From Rufibacter hautae (GTDB lineage Bacteria; Bacteroidota; Bacteroidia; Cytophagales; Hymenobacteraceae), in NCBI RefSeq assembly GCF_008271695.1, contig NZ_VKKY01000002.1, positions 992,001-1,056,000 of the forward strand: 64,000 nucleotides of DNA, given 5' to 3'. This document shows, in pieces, positions 1 to 8,195 of the stretch (positions are counted from its first letter, which is position 1; every line of letters starts with the position of its first letter). The notes beneath the pieces were generated by a model, which saw nothing but the letters and a program-made list of their open reading frames with translations, was not told where the DNA came from and made no database searches. The position numbers and the translations under genes were made by a program.

Positions 1-210
1 AAAGTGAAATACTCCCAAGACGGAGACAACGTGAAGAACAAAGCGAAAGACGATTTCTACCTGAATGATTTCCAGTACGGCCTCTCCGGATTCATCGGGA
101 TTAGAAGCCTGGAGTTCTTCGCCAAGTATAACCTCAACGACCTGTTCCAAGAAAACAAAGGACCTCAGGCCAACGCCTTCGCTGCCGGAATAAGAATCGT
201 AAAATTCTAA
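1..210 (+). CDS. Outer membrane beta-barrel protein, C-terminal end only
   Basis: The reading frame is already open at base 1 and stops at 208-210, so only about the last 69 residues of a longer gene are present. The visible tail alternates hydrophobic and polar residues (LEFFAKYNL, NAFAAGIRIVKF) and ends in an aromatic residue, as the last strands of Gram-negative outer membrane barrels do. It resembles the small PorT/OmpA-like barrel proteins common in Bacteroidota, but the fragment is too short to name. A strong hairpin follows 20 bases after the stop. Confidence 0.6.
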   Translation, partial: KVKYSQDGDNVKNKAKDDFYLNDFQYGLSGFIGIRSLEFFAKYNLNDLFQENKGPQANAFAAGIRIVKF

Positions 211-230
211 ACTGAAGCTGGTATGTAGAT

Positions 231-268
231 AAAACAAAAGAGGAGCTATTACGCTCCTCTTTTGTTTT
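231..268 (+). terminator. Rho-independent terminator after the barrel gene
   Basis: A perfect 16-bp stem (231-246 with 253-268) closes a six-base loop. The right arm ends in a T-rich run (cttttgtttt), which fits termination of the upstream plus-strand gene. The A-rich left arm could also end minus-strand transcription from the methyltransferase gene. Confidence 0.85.
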
Positions 269-359
269 ATGGCTGGTGATTGTTTTGAGGTTGTTTTCAC
301 AAAAACACCTTGTAAACAGTTTATCGGTTTTAAGTAATCCTTAATGTTTGGCCAAAGGC

Positions 360-1109
360 CTATTGAATGTTCCGGAAGAAGTTATCCAGGAGAATGGCGG
401 TGGCGGTGCCTACGTTCAAAGACTCCGCGCCACCGCGGCCGGGGATGTGCAACGGTTGAGAAACCAGGTTCATGATCTCGGGCCGGATGCCGTGCGACTC
501 GTTGCCCATCACCAGCACGCCTTGGGGCTGCAGATCCTGTCGGTGTACGTTCTCTCCTTCCAACGCCGCTCCATAGACAGGTACGTTTTGGGGCCGTTTT
601 TCCAGAAACGAGGCTAAATCAACGTAGTGTGGGGTGATGCGCGTGAAGGAGCCCATGGTGGCGGCAATGACTTTCTGGTTGTAGAAATCGGCGGAAGATT
701 CTGAGAGCACAATGGAGGTGAGCCCGTACCAGTCGGCAATCCGGATGATGGTGCCCAGGTTCCCAGGGTCCCGCACTTCGTCCAACGCCAAAATAAATGG
801 GTGTTGGCTCCAGGCGAACTCCGGCACCGGGCGCATCTTGGCAATGGCCAGCGCGGCGTTGTTGGTTTCCATGGATCCGGCCTTGCCCAGTTCTTCCTCG
901 CCTACCGTGATCACCTCAAAACCTTTCCGGAGGAGATGGGTATGTTTGAGTAAAAATTTTTCGGTGGCCAGAACCGTTTCCAGTTCAAAGTCTGATTGCA
1001 GCAATTCTGCCACACTCTTTTCACCTTCCACCGTGAAAGCTTGGTGAAGCAACCGATATTTCTTTATTTGCAGTGACCTAATGTACTTCAAAAGCCCCTT
1101 TGAGATCAT
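360..1109 (-). CDS. TrmH/SpoU-family RNA 2'-O-methyltransferase
   Basis: This 249-aa SPOUT enzyme should transfer a methyl group from S-adenosylmethionine to a ribose 2'-OH in rRNA or tRNA. The three family motifs are visible: motif 1 at residues 110-129 (DEVRDPGNLGTIIRIADW), motif 2 at about 198-208 (VLVMGNESHGI) and motif 3 at about 222-236 (IPGRGGAESLNVG), which form the knotted SAM site. The N-terminal 80 residues match the substrate-binding domain of RlmB/TsnR-type members. The start overlaps the divergent tamL reading frame by 29 bp. The exact target nucleotide cannot be told from sequence. Confidence 0.9.
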   Translation of the reverse strand: MISKGLLKYIRSLQIKKYRLLHQAFTVEGEKSVAELLQSDFELETVLATEKFLLKHTHLLRKGFEVITVGEEELGKAGSMETNNAALAIAKMRPVPEFAWSQHPFILALDEVRDPGNLGTIIRIADWYGLTSIVLSESSADFYNQKVIAATMGSFTRITPHYVDLASFLEKRPQNVPVYGAALEGENVHRQDLQPQGVLVMGNESHGIRPEIMNLVSQPLHIPGRGGAESLNVGTATAILLDNFFRNIQ

Positions 1110-3573
1110 AATCCTTCTTCGTTTGAAGCTACGATGTTACGTATTCGGCGCGGTATTCACAATGCTGGGCTTTTTTATGGGCTGCACGCCTACCCACCAC
1201 TTAGCCGAAAACGAGCGGCTGCTCTGGAAGATAAAACTGGAAGGGGTTGAACAAGCCGACAAAGGCGCCATTACCCCGCTTTACCAGCAGAAACCCAACC
1301 GTCGGGTGCTGGGCTCCCCTATTTACCTCAATCTCTATTACTTAGGCAAGAACTTCTACAACCCCGAGCGCATTCAGGCCAATATTGTAGAGGAAACCGA
1401 GGACTATGCCCGCCGCATTAAAAGGGCCGGCAGCGACTCGGTGAAGGTGGACAAACTCATCGAGAAAAAGGAAAATAAACTTAACCGGCTCCAGAACAAA
1501 AAGGAGAACGGCAACTGGCTCATGCGCACTGTGGGCGAGCCGCCGGCCATCTTTGACTCGCTTAAACTGGTGCAAACGCAGGAGCAGGTAGGGATTTACC
1601 TCAGCTCTAAAGGCTTTTTCAGAAACAAGGTCACGGCCACCATTGAGGTTAAAAACAAGAAGGTGTACGCCACGCTGCTGGTCCATGAAGACAAGCCGTA
1701 CGTGGTTTCGCAGCACACCTATCAGGTACCTGATACGGCCATCCTAAGGATCCTGAACGCGAACCAGAAGGAAAGCCTGATCAAGGTAAAGCAGAACTTT
1801 GATGAGGCGCTGCTCACCCAGGAACGCACCCGCATTGAACAGCTCCTCAAAAACAACGGCTTTTTTGATTTCCGGCAGCAGTTCATCACCGTGGAGGCAG
1901 ACACCAGCTACGAGGAATACACCGTCAGGCTGAGCACGATCATCGCGAACCCCACCGACACCACGGTGCACAAGATCTACACGATCCAGGATGTCTTCTT
2001 CACCACCGATGCCGGGCTCAACCGTTTTGGCCGCTCCCGCGATACCGTGGAGCTGAACAACATCCATTTCCTGGCCTATGACCAGCGCATCAAACCGCGC
2101 ATCCTCCAACGGAAAGTCATCATCCGGAAAGGCCAGACGTACTCGGCTAACCGCACGCTCAACAACCAGCGCATCATCAGTAACCTGGATGTGTTCAAGT
2201 ACACCACCATCAGCTACACCAAGTCTGATTCGCTCTCCGGTGAGCCGAACCGGGGCTTCCTCAATACCCAGATCAACACCTCGCTGCTGCCGCGCTTCCA
2301 GGAAACCACCGAGATTGGCGGTACTTTCACCGAACAGGTACCGGGGCCTTATGCCAGTATGCGTTTCCGGATCAGGAATATCTTTGGCGGGGCCGAGATC
2401 TTTGACATCGGGGTAAGGGCCGGGATTGAAGGGCAACTGCAGCGTAACGTGAACACGGTAGGCCGCAGAACGGAAATTGGCGCCGACATGGGCGTGACTT
2501 TCCCGCAGATTCTGGTGCCGTTCCGGACGAATGATTTGCTTGTGCGCTTTAACCCGCGTACGCGTTTCAGTACCGGTTACACCTATGTTGACCGGAATGA
2601 ATACACCAGAACCAACCTGGATTTCTCCTTTGACTACATTTGGCAACGCCTGAACATCCACCAGTTCAGTTTCTCTCCGCTGGACATTAACGTGATCAGC
2701 ACACCGCGCATTGACCCTACCTTCAATGAATACCTGCTTACCTTAGAGCAGTCTGGTAACCCTTTGAACGAAAGTTTCAAGAACGCCTTTGTCTCGTCCA
2801 TCAACTTCACCAGCCTTTACAACACCGCCAACTACAACCAATCCAACGACGCCAAACTGTTCCGGATTTTTGCCGAGACGGGCGGTCTGCTCTGGAATTA
2901 CGTGGCCGAGCAGTTCAAGGACTTCAACACCTACCGGTTTGCCAAACTGAACCTGGATTACCGCCGGTACCATTCCTTAGGCAACAACATGACGTTTGTG
3001 TACCGTGCCAACGGCGGGGTGGCCAAACCACTGGGAACCTCAAGGGCCCTTCCTTATGACAAATACTTTTTTGCCGGTGGGTCTTCCAGTGTTAGAGCAT
3101 GGTTACCGCGCCGCTTGGGACCGGGTTCCAGCGCACTCATCAACAAAACCACCGGCGAGACCGATTACTTATTTGAGCAGACCGGCGAGATCTTGCTGGA
3201 GTTGAATTCAGAATACCGGTTCAGGATGTTTCGGTTTGGCAGTACCAACGTGAACGGGGCTTTGTTCCTGGATGCGGGTAACATCTGGCTTTTCAAGGAA
3301 CGAAACACCAACCCCAACCCCGAGTTGTACGAAGCCCAGCCGGGCGCTCAGTTTCAGTTTAACCGCTTCTACAAAGAGTTGGCGGTGGGTACGGGTTTCG
3401 GGGTACGGTTTGATTTCACGTTCGCCATCCTGCGCTTTGATATCGCCACAAAGGTCTATGATCCTGCACAGCCGCAGGGCAGTCGGTTCGTCATCAATGA
3501 ATTCCGGTCTAATAGGATCTTCGGGAACAACACCCAAACCACTTTCAACCTTGGCATTGGCTATCCATTTTAA
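1081..3573 (+). CDS. tamL: TamL-like lipidated Omp85/BamA-TamA family outer membrane protein
   Basis: This 830-aa protein has a signal peptide ending in a lipobox-like FMGC (Cys35 from the first ATG), a POTRA-containing N-terminal half and a C-terminal Omp85 barrel with late motifs such as FFAGGSSSVRAW and the final strand NLGIGYPF. A lipidated TamA homologue, TamL, is known in Bacteroidota and is thought to help insert outer membrane proteins with TamB. The ATG at 1081 gives 29 bp of overlap with the divergent methyltransferase gene and an odd N terminus. A TTG at 1123 would give a cleaner lipoprotein signal (KLRCYVFGAVFTML), so the true start may be there. No tamB gene lies next to it here. 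Confidence 0.8.
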   Translation: MYFKSPFEIIILLRLKLRCYVFGAVFTMLGFFMGCTPTHHLAENERLLWKIKLEGVEQADKGAITPLYQQKPNRRVLGSPIYLNLYYLGKNFYNPERIQANIVEETEDYARRIKRAGSDSVKVDKLIEKKENKLNRLQNKKENGNWLMRTVGEPPAIFDSLKLVQTQEQVGIYLSSKGFFRNKVTATIEVKNKKVYATLLVHEDKPYVVSQHTYQVPDTAILRILNANQKESLIKVKQNFDEALLTQERTRIEQLLKNNGFFDFRQQFITVEADTSYEEYTVRLSTIIANPTDTTVHKIYTIQDVFFTTDAGLNRFGRSRDTVELNNIHFLAYDQRIKPRILQRKVIIRKGQTYSANRTLNNQRIISNLDVFKYTTISYTKSDSLSGEPNRGFLNTQINTSLLPRFQETTEIGGTFTEQVPGPYASMRFRIRNIFGGAEIFDIGVRAGIEGQLQRNVNTVGRRTEIGADMGVTFPQILVPFRTNDLLVRFNPRTRFSTGYTYVDRNEYTRTNLDFSFDYIWQRLNIHQFSFSPLDINVISTPRIDPTFNEYLLTLEQSGNPLNESFKNAFVSSINFTSLYNTANYNQSNDAKLFRIFAETGGLLWNYVAEQFKDFNTYRFAKLNLDYRRYHSLGNNMTFVYRANGGVAKPLGTSRALPYDKYFFAGGSSSVRAWLPRRLGPGSSALINKTTGETDYLFEQTGEILLELNSEYRFRMFRFGSTNVNGALFLDAGNIWLFKERNTNPNPELYEAQPGAQFQFNRFYKELAVGTGFGVRFDFTFAILRFDIATKVYDPAQPQGSRFVINEFRSNRIFGNNTQTTFNLGIGYPF

Positions 3574-3645
3574 ACCGTTGGTTTAAACTCTTAAGTTGAG
3601 ATGCTAGCGGGGGGCTGGATGATAAATATAGAATAAGCCTGCAAA

Positions 3646-3705
3646 AGAAGAGCTCCTGTTTTAGCATTGTTTTCTGAGAAACAGCACTAAAACAGGAGCT
3701 CTTCT
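3646..3705. terminator. Bidirectional hairpin between convergent tamL and E1 genes (hairpin family copy a)
   Basis: A perfect 19-bp stem (3646-3664 with 3687-3705) encloses ATTGTTTTCTGAGAAACAGCA, which itself pairs as TGTTTCTC/GAGAAACA-like inner arms. It lies between two converging genes, so it can end both. The inner GTTTTAG...CTAAAAC arms match the hairpin family found across the window. Confidence 0.75.
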
Positions 3706-3743
3706 ACTTTTATATATTACTTGAGCTAAGCTTTTAATCGAAA

Positions 3744-5825
3744 TTAGTAGCCGAGTAGTTCTTCCAGAGCTGCAAACACCTTCTCAGCATTGGGGAGCAT
3801 CATTTTTTCCAACTCCACATTAAGGGGCACGGCAGGTAAGTTCTCGGCGCCCAAGGTGAAGACTGGTGCATCCAAATACTTGAAGCAGGTCTTGCTGATG
3901 CGGCCGGCCAATGACTCCGCGAAGGAATTCTGGAGGGGTTCTTCGGTTAAGACCAAGACTTTGCCGTGGCGTTTCACCGATGCTTCCACTGATTCATAGT
4001 CCAGCGGATTCAAGGTGCGTAGGTCCACGATCTCAACTGAACCAGGTAACCGCTTGCTGGCGGCTTTGGCCCAGTATACGCCCATGCCGTAGGTGATTAC
4101 GGTAAGGCTGTTGCCTTGGTTTAGTTGTTCCTCAGAGGCTTGCTGCACCACGTTGGCTTTCCCCAATGGCAGGATGTAGTCTTCTGCGGGCTCAATAGTT
4201 TTGGCGTCCTCGGTGCCGGGTACTTTGGACCAGTACAGGCCTTTGTGTTCCAGCATGACTACTGGGTTGGGGTCCAGGAAAGCCGCTTTCATGAGACCTT
4301 TCATATCAGCGGCGTTGCTGGGGTACACCACTTTAATGCCCCGGATATTCAGCAAGGTAGACTCAATGCTGCCGGAGTGGTAAGGACCTCCCCCGCCGTA
4401 CGCTCCAATAGGTACTCTGATGAGCGACTGCACCGGGAATTTGCCCATGCTCAGGTAACAGCTTTTGGAAAGTTCCTCCACCAACTGGTTGATACCCGGC
4501 CAGATGTAATCCGCGAACTGGATCTCCACAATGGGTTTTGCACCTACGGATGACATTCCGGCCGTTGATCCAACAATGTAGGCTTCCTGGATGGGCGTAT
4601 TGAACACCCGGGCATCGCCGTACTTTTTGGCCAGCAAGGCCGCCTCCCGGAAAACCCCTCCCAGTTCACCACCTACGTCCTGGCCGTAGAAGAGCGCGGT
4701 GGGGTACTGTTTCAGTAGATCATCCACGGCATGGAGGGCTGCGTCTACCATGGTGGTTTTCTCAGCATTCTGGGGAGCACGCTCGCCACTTTCCCGGGTG
4801 ATGGGGGTTGGCGCAAATTCATGCTGGTGAAAGGTGGCCGGATCTGGGTCTGGTGCTGCCAAAGCCTTTACGTACTGAGCCTGCACTTCCTCTTTCACTT
4901 CCTGGGCAATGGAGATGAGTTCATCAGCGGTGAGGCCCTGTTCCAGCAGGTAAGTGCCCAATTTGGGCAAAGGGTCCAATAAACCATGCTCTGCTAGGTT
5001 ATCGCCGCGGTACCATTCTCTTCTTACTCCGGAGGTATGATGGCCCAGCAAAGGGCACTTGGCATGCACCAGCACCGGCCGACGTTCCTGCCGGGCAATC
5101 CGGAAGGCCTCGGCCATGCCGGTATAGGAATCTATGAAATCAGCGCCGTCGACCCGCATTCTTTCCAGGCCTTTGAAGCCGGCTGCGTACTCATAGGCAT
5201 CCATGGCGCGCATTTCGGAACCCGTGGCTGAAATACCCCAGTCGTTGTCCTGCACCAGGTAAATGATGGGCAATTTCTTAAGCACCGCCATCTGGAAGGC
5301 CTCCGCAACCTCGCCCTCGGTTACGGAGCCATCGCCCAGGGAACAGACCACTACGCGCCCCTCCGCCGCATCCACCAGGTTCTGCGACTCCAGATACGCC
5401 AGCGCGTGGGCCATACCCGTGGCCGGAATGGCCTGCATGCCTGTGGCCGAACTTTGGTGCGGGATCACGGGAAAGCCTGGCCTGCGCAGGGACGGGTGCC
5501 CGTAGTACGTGCGGCCGCCGCTGAAAGGATCGTCGCGCTTGGCCATGAGCTGGAGCATGAGCTCGTAGGGTGTCAGGCCCAGGCCCAATAAAACGGATTC
5601 ATCGCGGTAGTAAACCGATAAATAATCTTTCTCGGTCAGGTGAAAAGCCGTGGCCAGTTGGATGGCTTCGTGGCCGCGAGAGGTACTGTGGACGTATTTG
5701 CTGCAAATGGCTTTGTTTTCTTCGTAGGTGTCGGCCATGGCTTTGGCGGTGAGCATCAGCCGATAGGCTTTTAAGAGAAGCTCAACCTGCACCGGGGCGG
5801 GAGCTTCAACAGACGTCTGGTTCAT
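3744..5825 (-). CDS. 2-oxo acid dehydrogenase E1, fused alpha and beta subunits
   Basis: This 693-aa protein joins the thiamine-diphosphate alpha subunit (about residues 1-330) and the transketolase-like beta subunit (about 350-693) of a branched-chain 2-oxo acid or related dehydrogenase. The ThDP motif GDGS starts at residue 164 and ends with the Asn of VQDN at 194. The beta half carries EIQFADYIWPGINQLVEEL and the C-terminal transketolase domain (VIVDLRTLNPLDYE-like segment). Such fusions are common in Bacteroidota, where they decarboxylate 2-oxoisovalerate-type acids and pass the acyl group to a lipoyl E2. No E2 or E3 gene is nearby, so the substrate is inferred from family only. Confidence 0.88.
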   Translation of the reverse strand: MNQTSVEAPAPVQVELLLKAYRLMLTAKAMADTYEENKAICSKYVHSTSRGHEAIQLATAFHLTEKDYLSVYYRDESVLLGLGLTPYELMLQLMAKRDDPFSGGRTYYGHPSLRRPGFPVIPHQSSATGMQAIPATGMAHALAYLESQNLVDAAEGRVVVCSLGDGSVTEGEVAEAFQMAVLKKLPIIYLVQDNDWGISATGSEMRAMDAYEYAAGFKGLERMRVDGADFIDSYTGMAEAFRIARQERRPVLVHAKCPLLGHHTSGVRREWYRGDNLAEHGLLDPLPKLGTYLLEQGLTADELISIAQEVKEEVQAQYVKALAAPDPDPATFHQHEFAPTPITRESGERAPQNAEKTTMVDAALHAVDDLLKQYPTALFYGQDVGGELGGVFREAALLAKKYGDARVFNTPIQEAYIVGSTAGMSSVGAKPIVEIQFADYIWPGINQLVEELSKSCYLSMGKFPVQSLIRVPIGAYGGGGPYHSGSIESTLLNIRGIKVVYPSNAADMKGLMKAAFLDPNPVVMLEHKGLYWSKVPGTEDAKTIEPAEDYILPLGKANVVQQASEEQLNQGNSLTVITYGMGVYWAKAASKRLPGSVEIVDLRTLNPLDYESVEASVKRHGKVLVLTEEPLQNSFAESLAGRISKTCFKYLDAPVFTLGAENLPAVPLNVELEKMMLPNAEKVFAALEELLGY

Positions 5826-5912
5826 AAGCTAACATTTGTTCGGTTTCCTAAAGTACGGCTAATCCAGAAGAAAGCAAAATGGAGAAATGCAGGACCTCTC
5901 CCATTTATCGCC

Positions 5913-5920
5913 TATTTTTG
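5913..5920 (+). promoter_or_regulatory. Candidate Bacteroidota -7 element for hemF
   Basis: TATTTTTG matches the Bacteroidota consensus TAnnTTTG and lies 33 bases before the hemF ATG. No clear TTG is present at -33, so the assignment is tentative. Confidence 0.4.
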
Positions 5921-5953
5921 CCAAATCGCCTGTAAAACGGAAAAGCAACCATA

Positions 5954-6850
5954 ATGAGAGATACGATACAAAAATGGTTTAAGTCATTCCAGGAGCGCCT
6001 CTGCGCCGATCTGGAGAACTGTGACGGAGTAGCCCGCTTCCGGGAAGACCACTGGGACAGACCCGGCGGCGGCGGCGGGGCGGCCCGCGTAATTCAGGAC
6101 GGAGCCGTTTTTGAAAAAGGAGGCGTAAATTTCTCAGCGGTGGAAGGCGTACTGCCCGAAAAAGCCGCTGCGGCACTGCACCTGCCAGACCCGCATTTCT
6201 TCGCTACTGGAGTCTCGGTGGTGATTCATCCGGCCAATCCGCATGTGCCCATCACGCACATGAACGTGCGTTATTTCGAGGCGGGCAACGGCGAGGCTTG
6301 GTTCGGCGGCGGCATTGACCTCACGCCCATCTACGTGAACAAAGACCAGGTACGGTTCTTCCACCAGCAGCTGAAGAACACTTGCGACCGCTTTCACCCG
6401 GAATATTACGCACAGTTCAAGCGCTGGGCCGATGACTACTTCTACATTCCGCACCGTGATGAAACCCGGGGCGTGGGAGGCATCTTCTTTGACCGATTGA
6501 CGCCCACCGAGGAGATTTCCCTGGAAGAGCGGTTCGCTTTTGTGCAGGCGGTTGCCGATACCTTTTCTCCTACGTATACCACCATTGTAAACCAGAACAA
6601 GGACCTGGAGTTCAGCGGGCACGAAAAGGAATGGCAACTGATCCGGCGCGGCCGATATGTAGAATTCAATTTGGTGAACGACCGCGGCACCAAGTTTGGG
6701 TTAGAGACCAATGGCCGCACCGAGTCTATCCTCATGAGCCTTCCGCCTCTGGCCTCCTGGCACTACAGCCATGCGCCTGCCCCAGATTCTCCCGAAGGGG
6801 AAGCCTTGGCCTGTTTCAGAAAAGGAATTGACTGGGTTAGTCCCGCATAA
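5954..6850 (+). CDS. hemF: Oxygen-dependent coproporphyrinogen III oxidase
   Basis: This enzyme oxidatively decarboxylates two propionates of coproporphyrinogen III to give protoporphyrinogen IX in haem synthesis, using O2. The 298-aa length is normal for HemF. Conserved blocks are clear: GGGGGAARVI near residue 42, PHVPITHMNVRYFE near 97, AWFGGGIDLTP near 114, RDETRGVGGIFFD near 168 and RRGRYVEFNLVNDRGTKFGL near 230. The histidines in the VHPANPH/THMN and YIPHRDE segments correspond to those conserved in the family. The PAP2 gene begins two bases after the stop, so the two are probably co-transcribed. Confidence 0.96.
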   Translation: MRDTIQKWFKSFQERLCADLENCDGVARFREDHWDRPGGGGGAARVIQDGAVFEKGGVNFSAVEGVLPEKAAAALHLPDPHFFATGVSVVIHPANPHVPITHMNVRYFEAGNGEAWFGGGIDLTPIYVNKDQVRFFHQQLKNTCDRFHPEYYAQFKRWADDYFYIPHRDETRGVGGIFFDRLTPTEEISLEERFAFVQAVADTFSPTYTTIVNQNKDLEFSGHEKEWQLIRRGRYVEFNLVNDRGTKFGLETNGRTESILMSLPPLASWHYSHAPAPDSPEGEALACFRKGIDWVSPA

Positions 6851-6852
6851 AG

Positions 6853-7425
6853 ATGGATGAACTGATAGCCTTTGACCACAACCTATTCCTGGAGTTGAAC
6901 AGCCACCACTCCCCTTTCTGGGATGCGGCGATGATCCTGATCTCCAATAAATATGTGTGGTTTCCTTTCTATGGTGTGCTGGTAGGGCTGTTTATCTATT
7001 TCTACAAGCGCAAAGGCTGGCTCATGGTACTCTCCCTAGGCACCAGCGTAGGCCTGGCAGATTTTATCTCCTCCGGCATCTTGAAGCCCACCGTAGCCCG
7101 TTTGCGGCCCTGTCATGATTTGACGCTAGGCCAGGTGGTCAATGCGGTGGATGGCTGCGGCGGTCAGTATGGGTTTGTGTCTTCGCACGCGGCCAATGCC
7201 TTTGCCGTGGCTATTTTCGTGATCATGCTCTTGCCTAAAAAGCAGTGGGGTTTTAAGCTCCTGCTGTTGGTTTGGGCCATGGCCATCTCATATAGCCGTG
7301 TTTACCTGGGCGTGCATTACCCCGGAGACATCACCGGCGGTGCCCTCATAGGGATTGCCACCGCCTGGTTGAGCATGTATTTTTACAAACAAGCCTCAGA
7401 ACGCTTTTCCTTCTGGCAAAGCTAA
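6853..7425 (+). CDS. PAP2-family membrane phosphatase
   Basis: This 190-aa integral membrane protein has the three phosphatase motifs: KPTVARLRP at residues 78-86, SSHAAN around His112, and SRVYLGVHYPGD at 148-159 with the catalytic His and Asp. Several hydrophobic segments (about 35-50, 58-75, 116-128, 134-150) would span the inner membrane. Members remove phosphate from lipid phosphates such as undecaprenyl pyrophosphate or phosphatidylglycerol phosphate. The exact substrate is not resolved. It follows hemF by two bases, which looks like operon packing rather than shared function. Confidence 0.88.
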   Translation: MDELIAFDHNLFLELNSHHSPFWDAAMILISNKYVWFPFYGVLVGLFIYFYKRKGWLMVLSLGTSVGLADFISSGILKPTVARLRPCHDLTLGQVVNAVDGCGGQYGFVSSHAANAFAVAIFVIMLLPKKQWGFKLLLLVWAMAISYSRVYLGVHYPGDITGGALIGIATAWLSMYFYKQASERFSFWQS

Positions 7426-7446
7426 GTTTCCCAAACCATCACTCTT

Positions 7447-7494
7447 AAAACCTAATTGGTCCTGTTTTTGGGAAAACAGGACCAATTAGGTTTT
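7447..7494. terminator. Bidirectional terminator between PAP2 and ribE genes (hairpin family copy b)
   Basis: A perfect 22-bp stem (7447-7468 with 7473-7494) closes the tetraloop TGGG and is flanked by A and T runs. It lies between convergent genes and touches the ribE stop codon. Its inner CCTGTTTT/AAAACAGG arms match the dispersed hairpin family. Confidence 0.85.
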
Positions 7495-8081
7495 TACTTT
7501 TGCAGCAAACGAGCCACATACTTCCCGATGATGTCAAACTCCAAGTTGACCTGGTCGCCGGGCTTGACGGCATGCAGGTTGGTGAACTCGTAAGTATACG
7601 GGATAATGGCCACCGAGAAGAAATCCGCCCCAGATTCTACCACCGTCAGGCTGATGCCATTCACGCAGATGGACCCTTTCTCCACGGTCACGTTACCGGC
7701 GGCTTGCGGCTGATACCGGAACCGGAAAAGCCAACTGCCCTGCTGGTCTTTCACCTCCTCACAGATGCCCACCTGGTCCACGTGCCCCTGCACAATGTGT
7801 CCATCATAGCGGCTGTTGGCTAAAAGACAGCGTTCCAGGTTCACCGTGTCGCCTGCTTTCAGTTGACCCAAGTTGGTTCTGGACAAGGTCTCGGCAATGG
7901 CCGTTACGGTATAGGTATCCTCCTCAAGCGCTACCACGGTGAGGCAAACCCCGTTATGCGCCACGCTTTGGTCTATCTTCAACTCAGACGTAAGCGGACA
8001 CCGTAAGGTGAAATGCCGGTTCGCCTGTTCATCTCTAATGGCTACCACCTCGGCCTGCGCTTCTATAATTCCAGTGAACAT
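7494..8081 (-). CDS. ribE: Riboflavin synthase, alpha subunit
   Basis: The enzyme dismutates two 6,7-dimethyl-8-ribityllumazine molecules into riboflavin and a pyrimidinedione. The 195-aa protein starts with the family signature MFTGIIE and contains two lumazine-binding half-domains, roughly residues 1-90 and 95-190; each carries the substrate-contact pattern (VCLTV near 50, ICVNGISLTVV near 140). Length and order are standard. It stands alone with no other rib genes nearby, and no FMN riboswitch was seen upstream, where a palindromic repeat fills the gap to the next gene. Confidence 0.96.
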   Translation of the reverse strand: MFTGIIEAQAEVVAIRDEQANRHFTLRCPLTSELKIDQSVAHNGVCLTVVALEEDTYTVTAIAETLSRTNLGQLKAGDTVNLERCLLANSRYDGHIVQGHVDQVGICEEVKDQQGSWLFRFRYQPQAAGNVTVEKGSICVNGISLTVVESGADFFSVAIIPYTYEFTNLHAVKPGDQVNLEFDIIGKYVARLLQK

Positions 8082-8088
8082 TTTTTTA

Positions 8089-8195
8089 ATGTGCTAATTG
8101 GTTAATATGCTATTTTCTAATGTGTAATTTGTCAATGTGCTAGTTTTCTTACGCTAAAAAAATAGCTCATCAGCACATTAAACAATTAGCACATT
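8089..8195. repeat. Palindromic repeat with AATGTGCTAATTG units
   Basis: AATGTGCTAATTG (8089-8101) is repeated inverted as CAATTAGCACATT (8183-8195), with degenerate units (ttaatatgct, aatgtgtaatttgtc, aatgtgctagttt) between. The block fills the space between two minus-strand genes and its right end reaches the stop codon of the sugar transferase. It is a non-coding repeat, not related to the GTTTTAGGC hairpins. Confidence 0.8.

Noticed and set aside
1744-2661. 305-codon open frame on the minus strand inside tamL
   Set aside because: It lies entirely opposite a well-supported gene and its predicted product has no recognisable domain; it follows from the base use of tamL.
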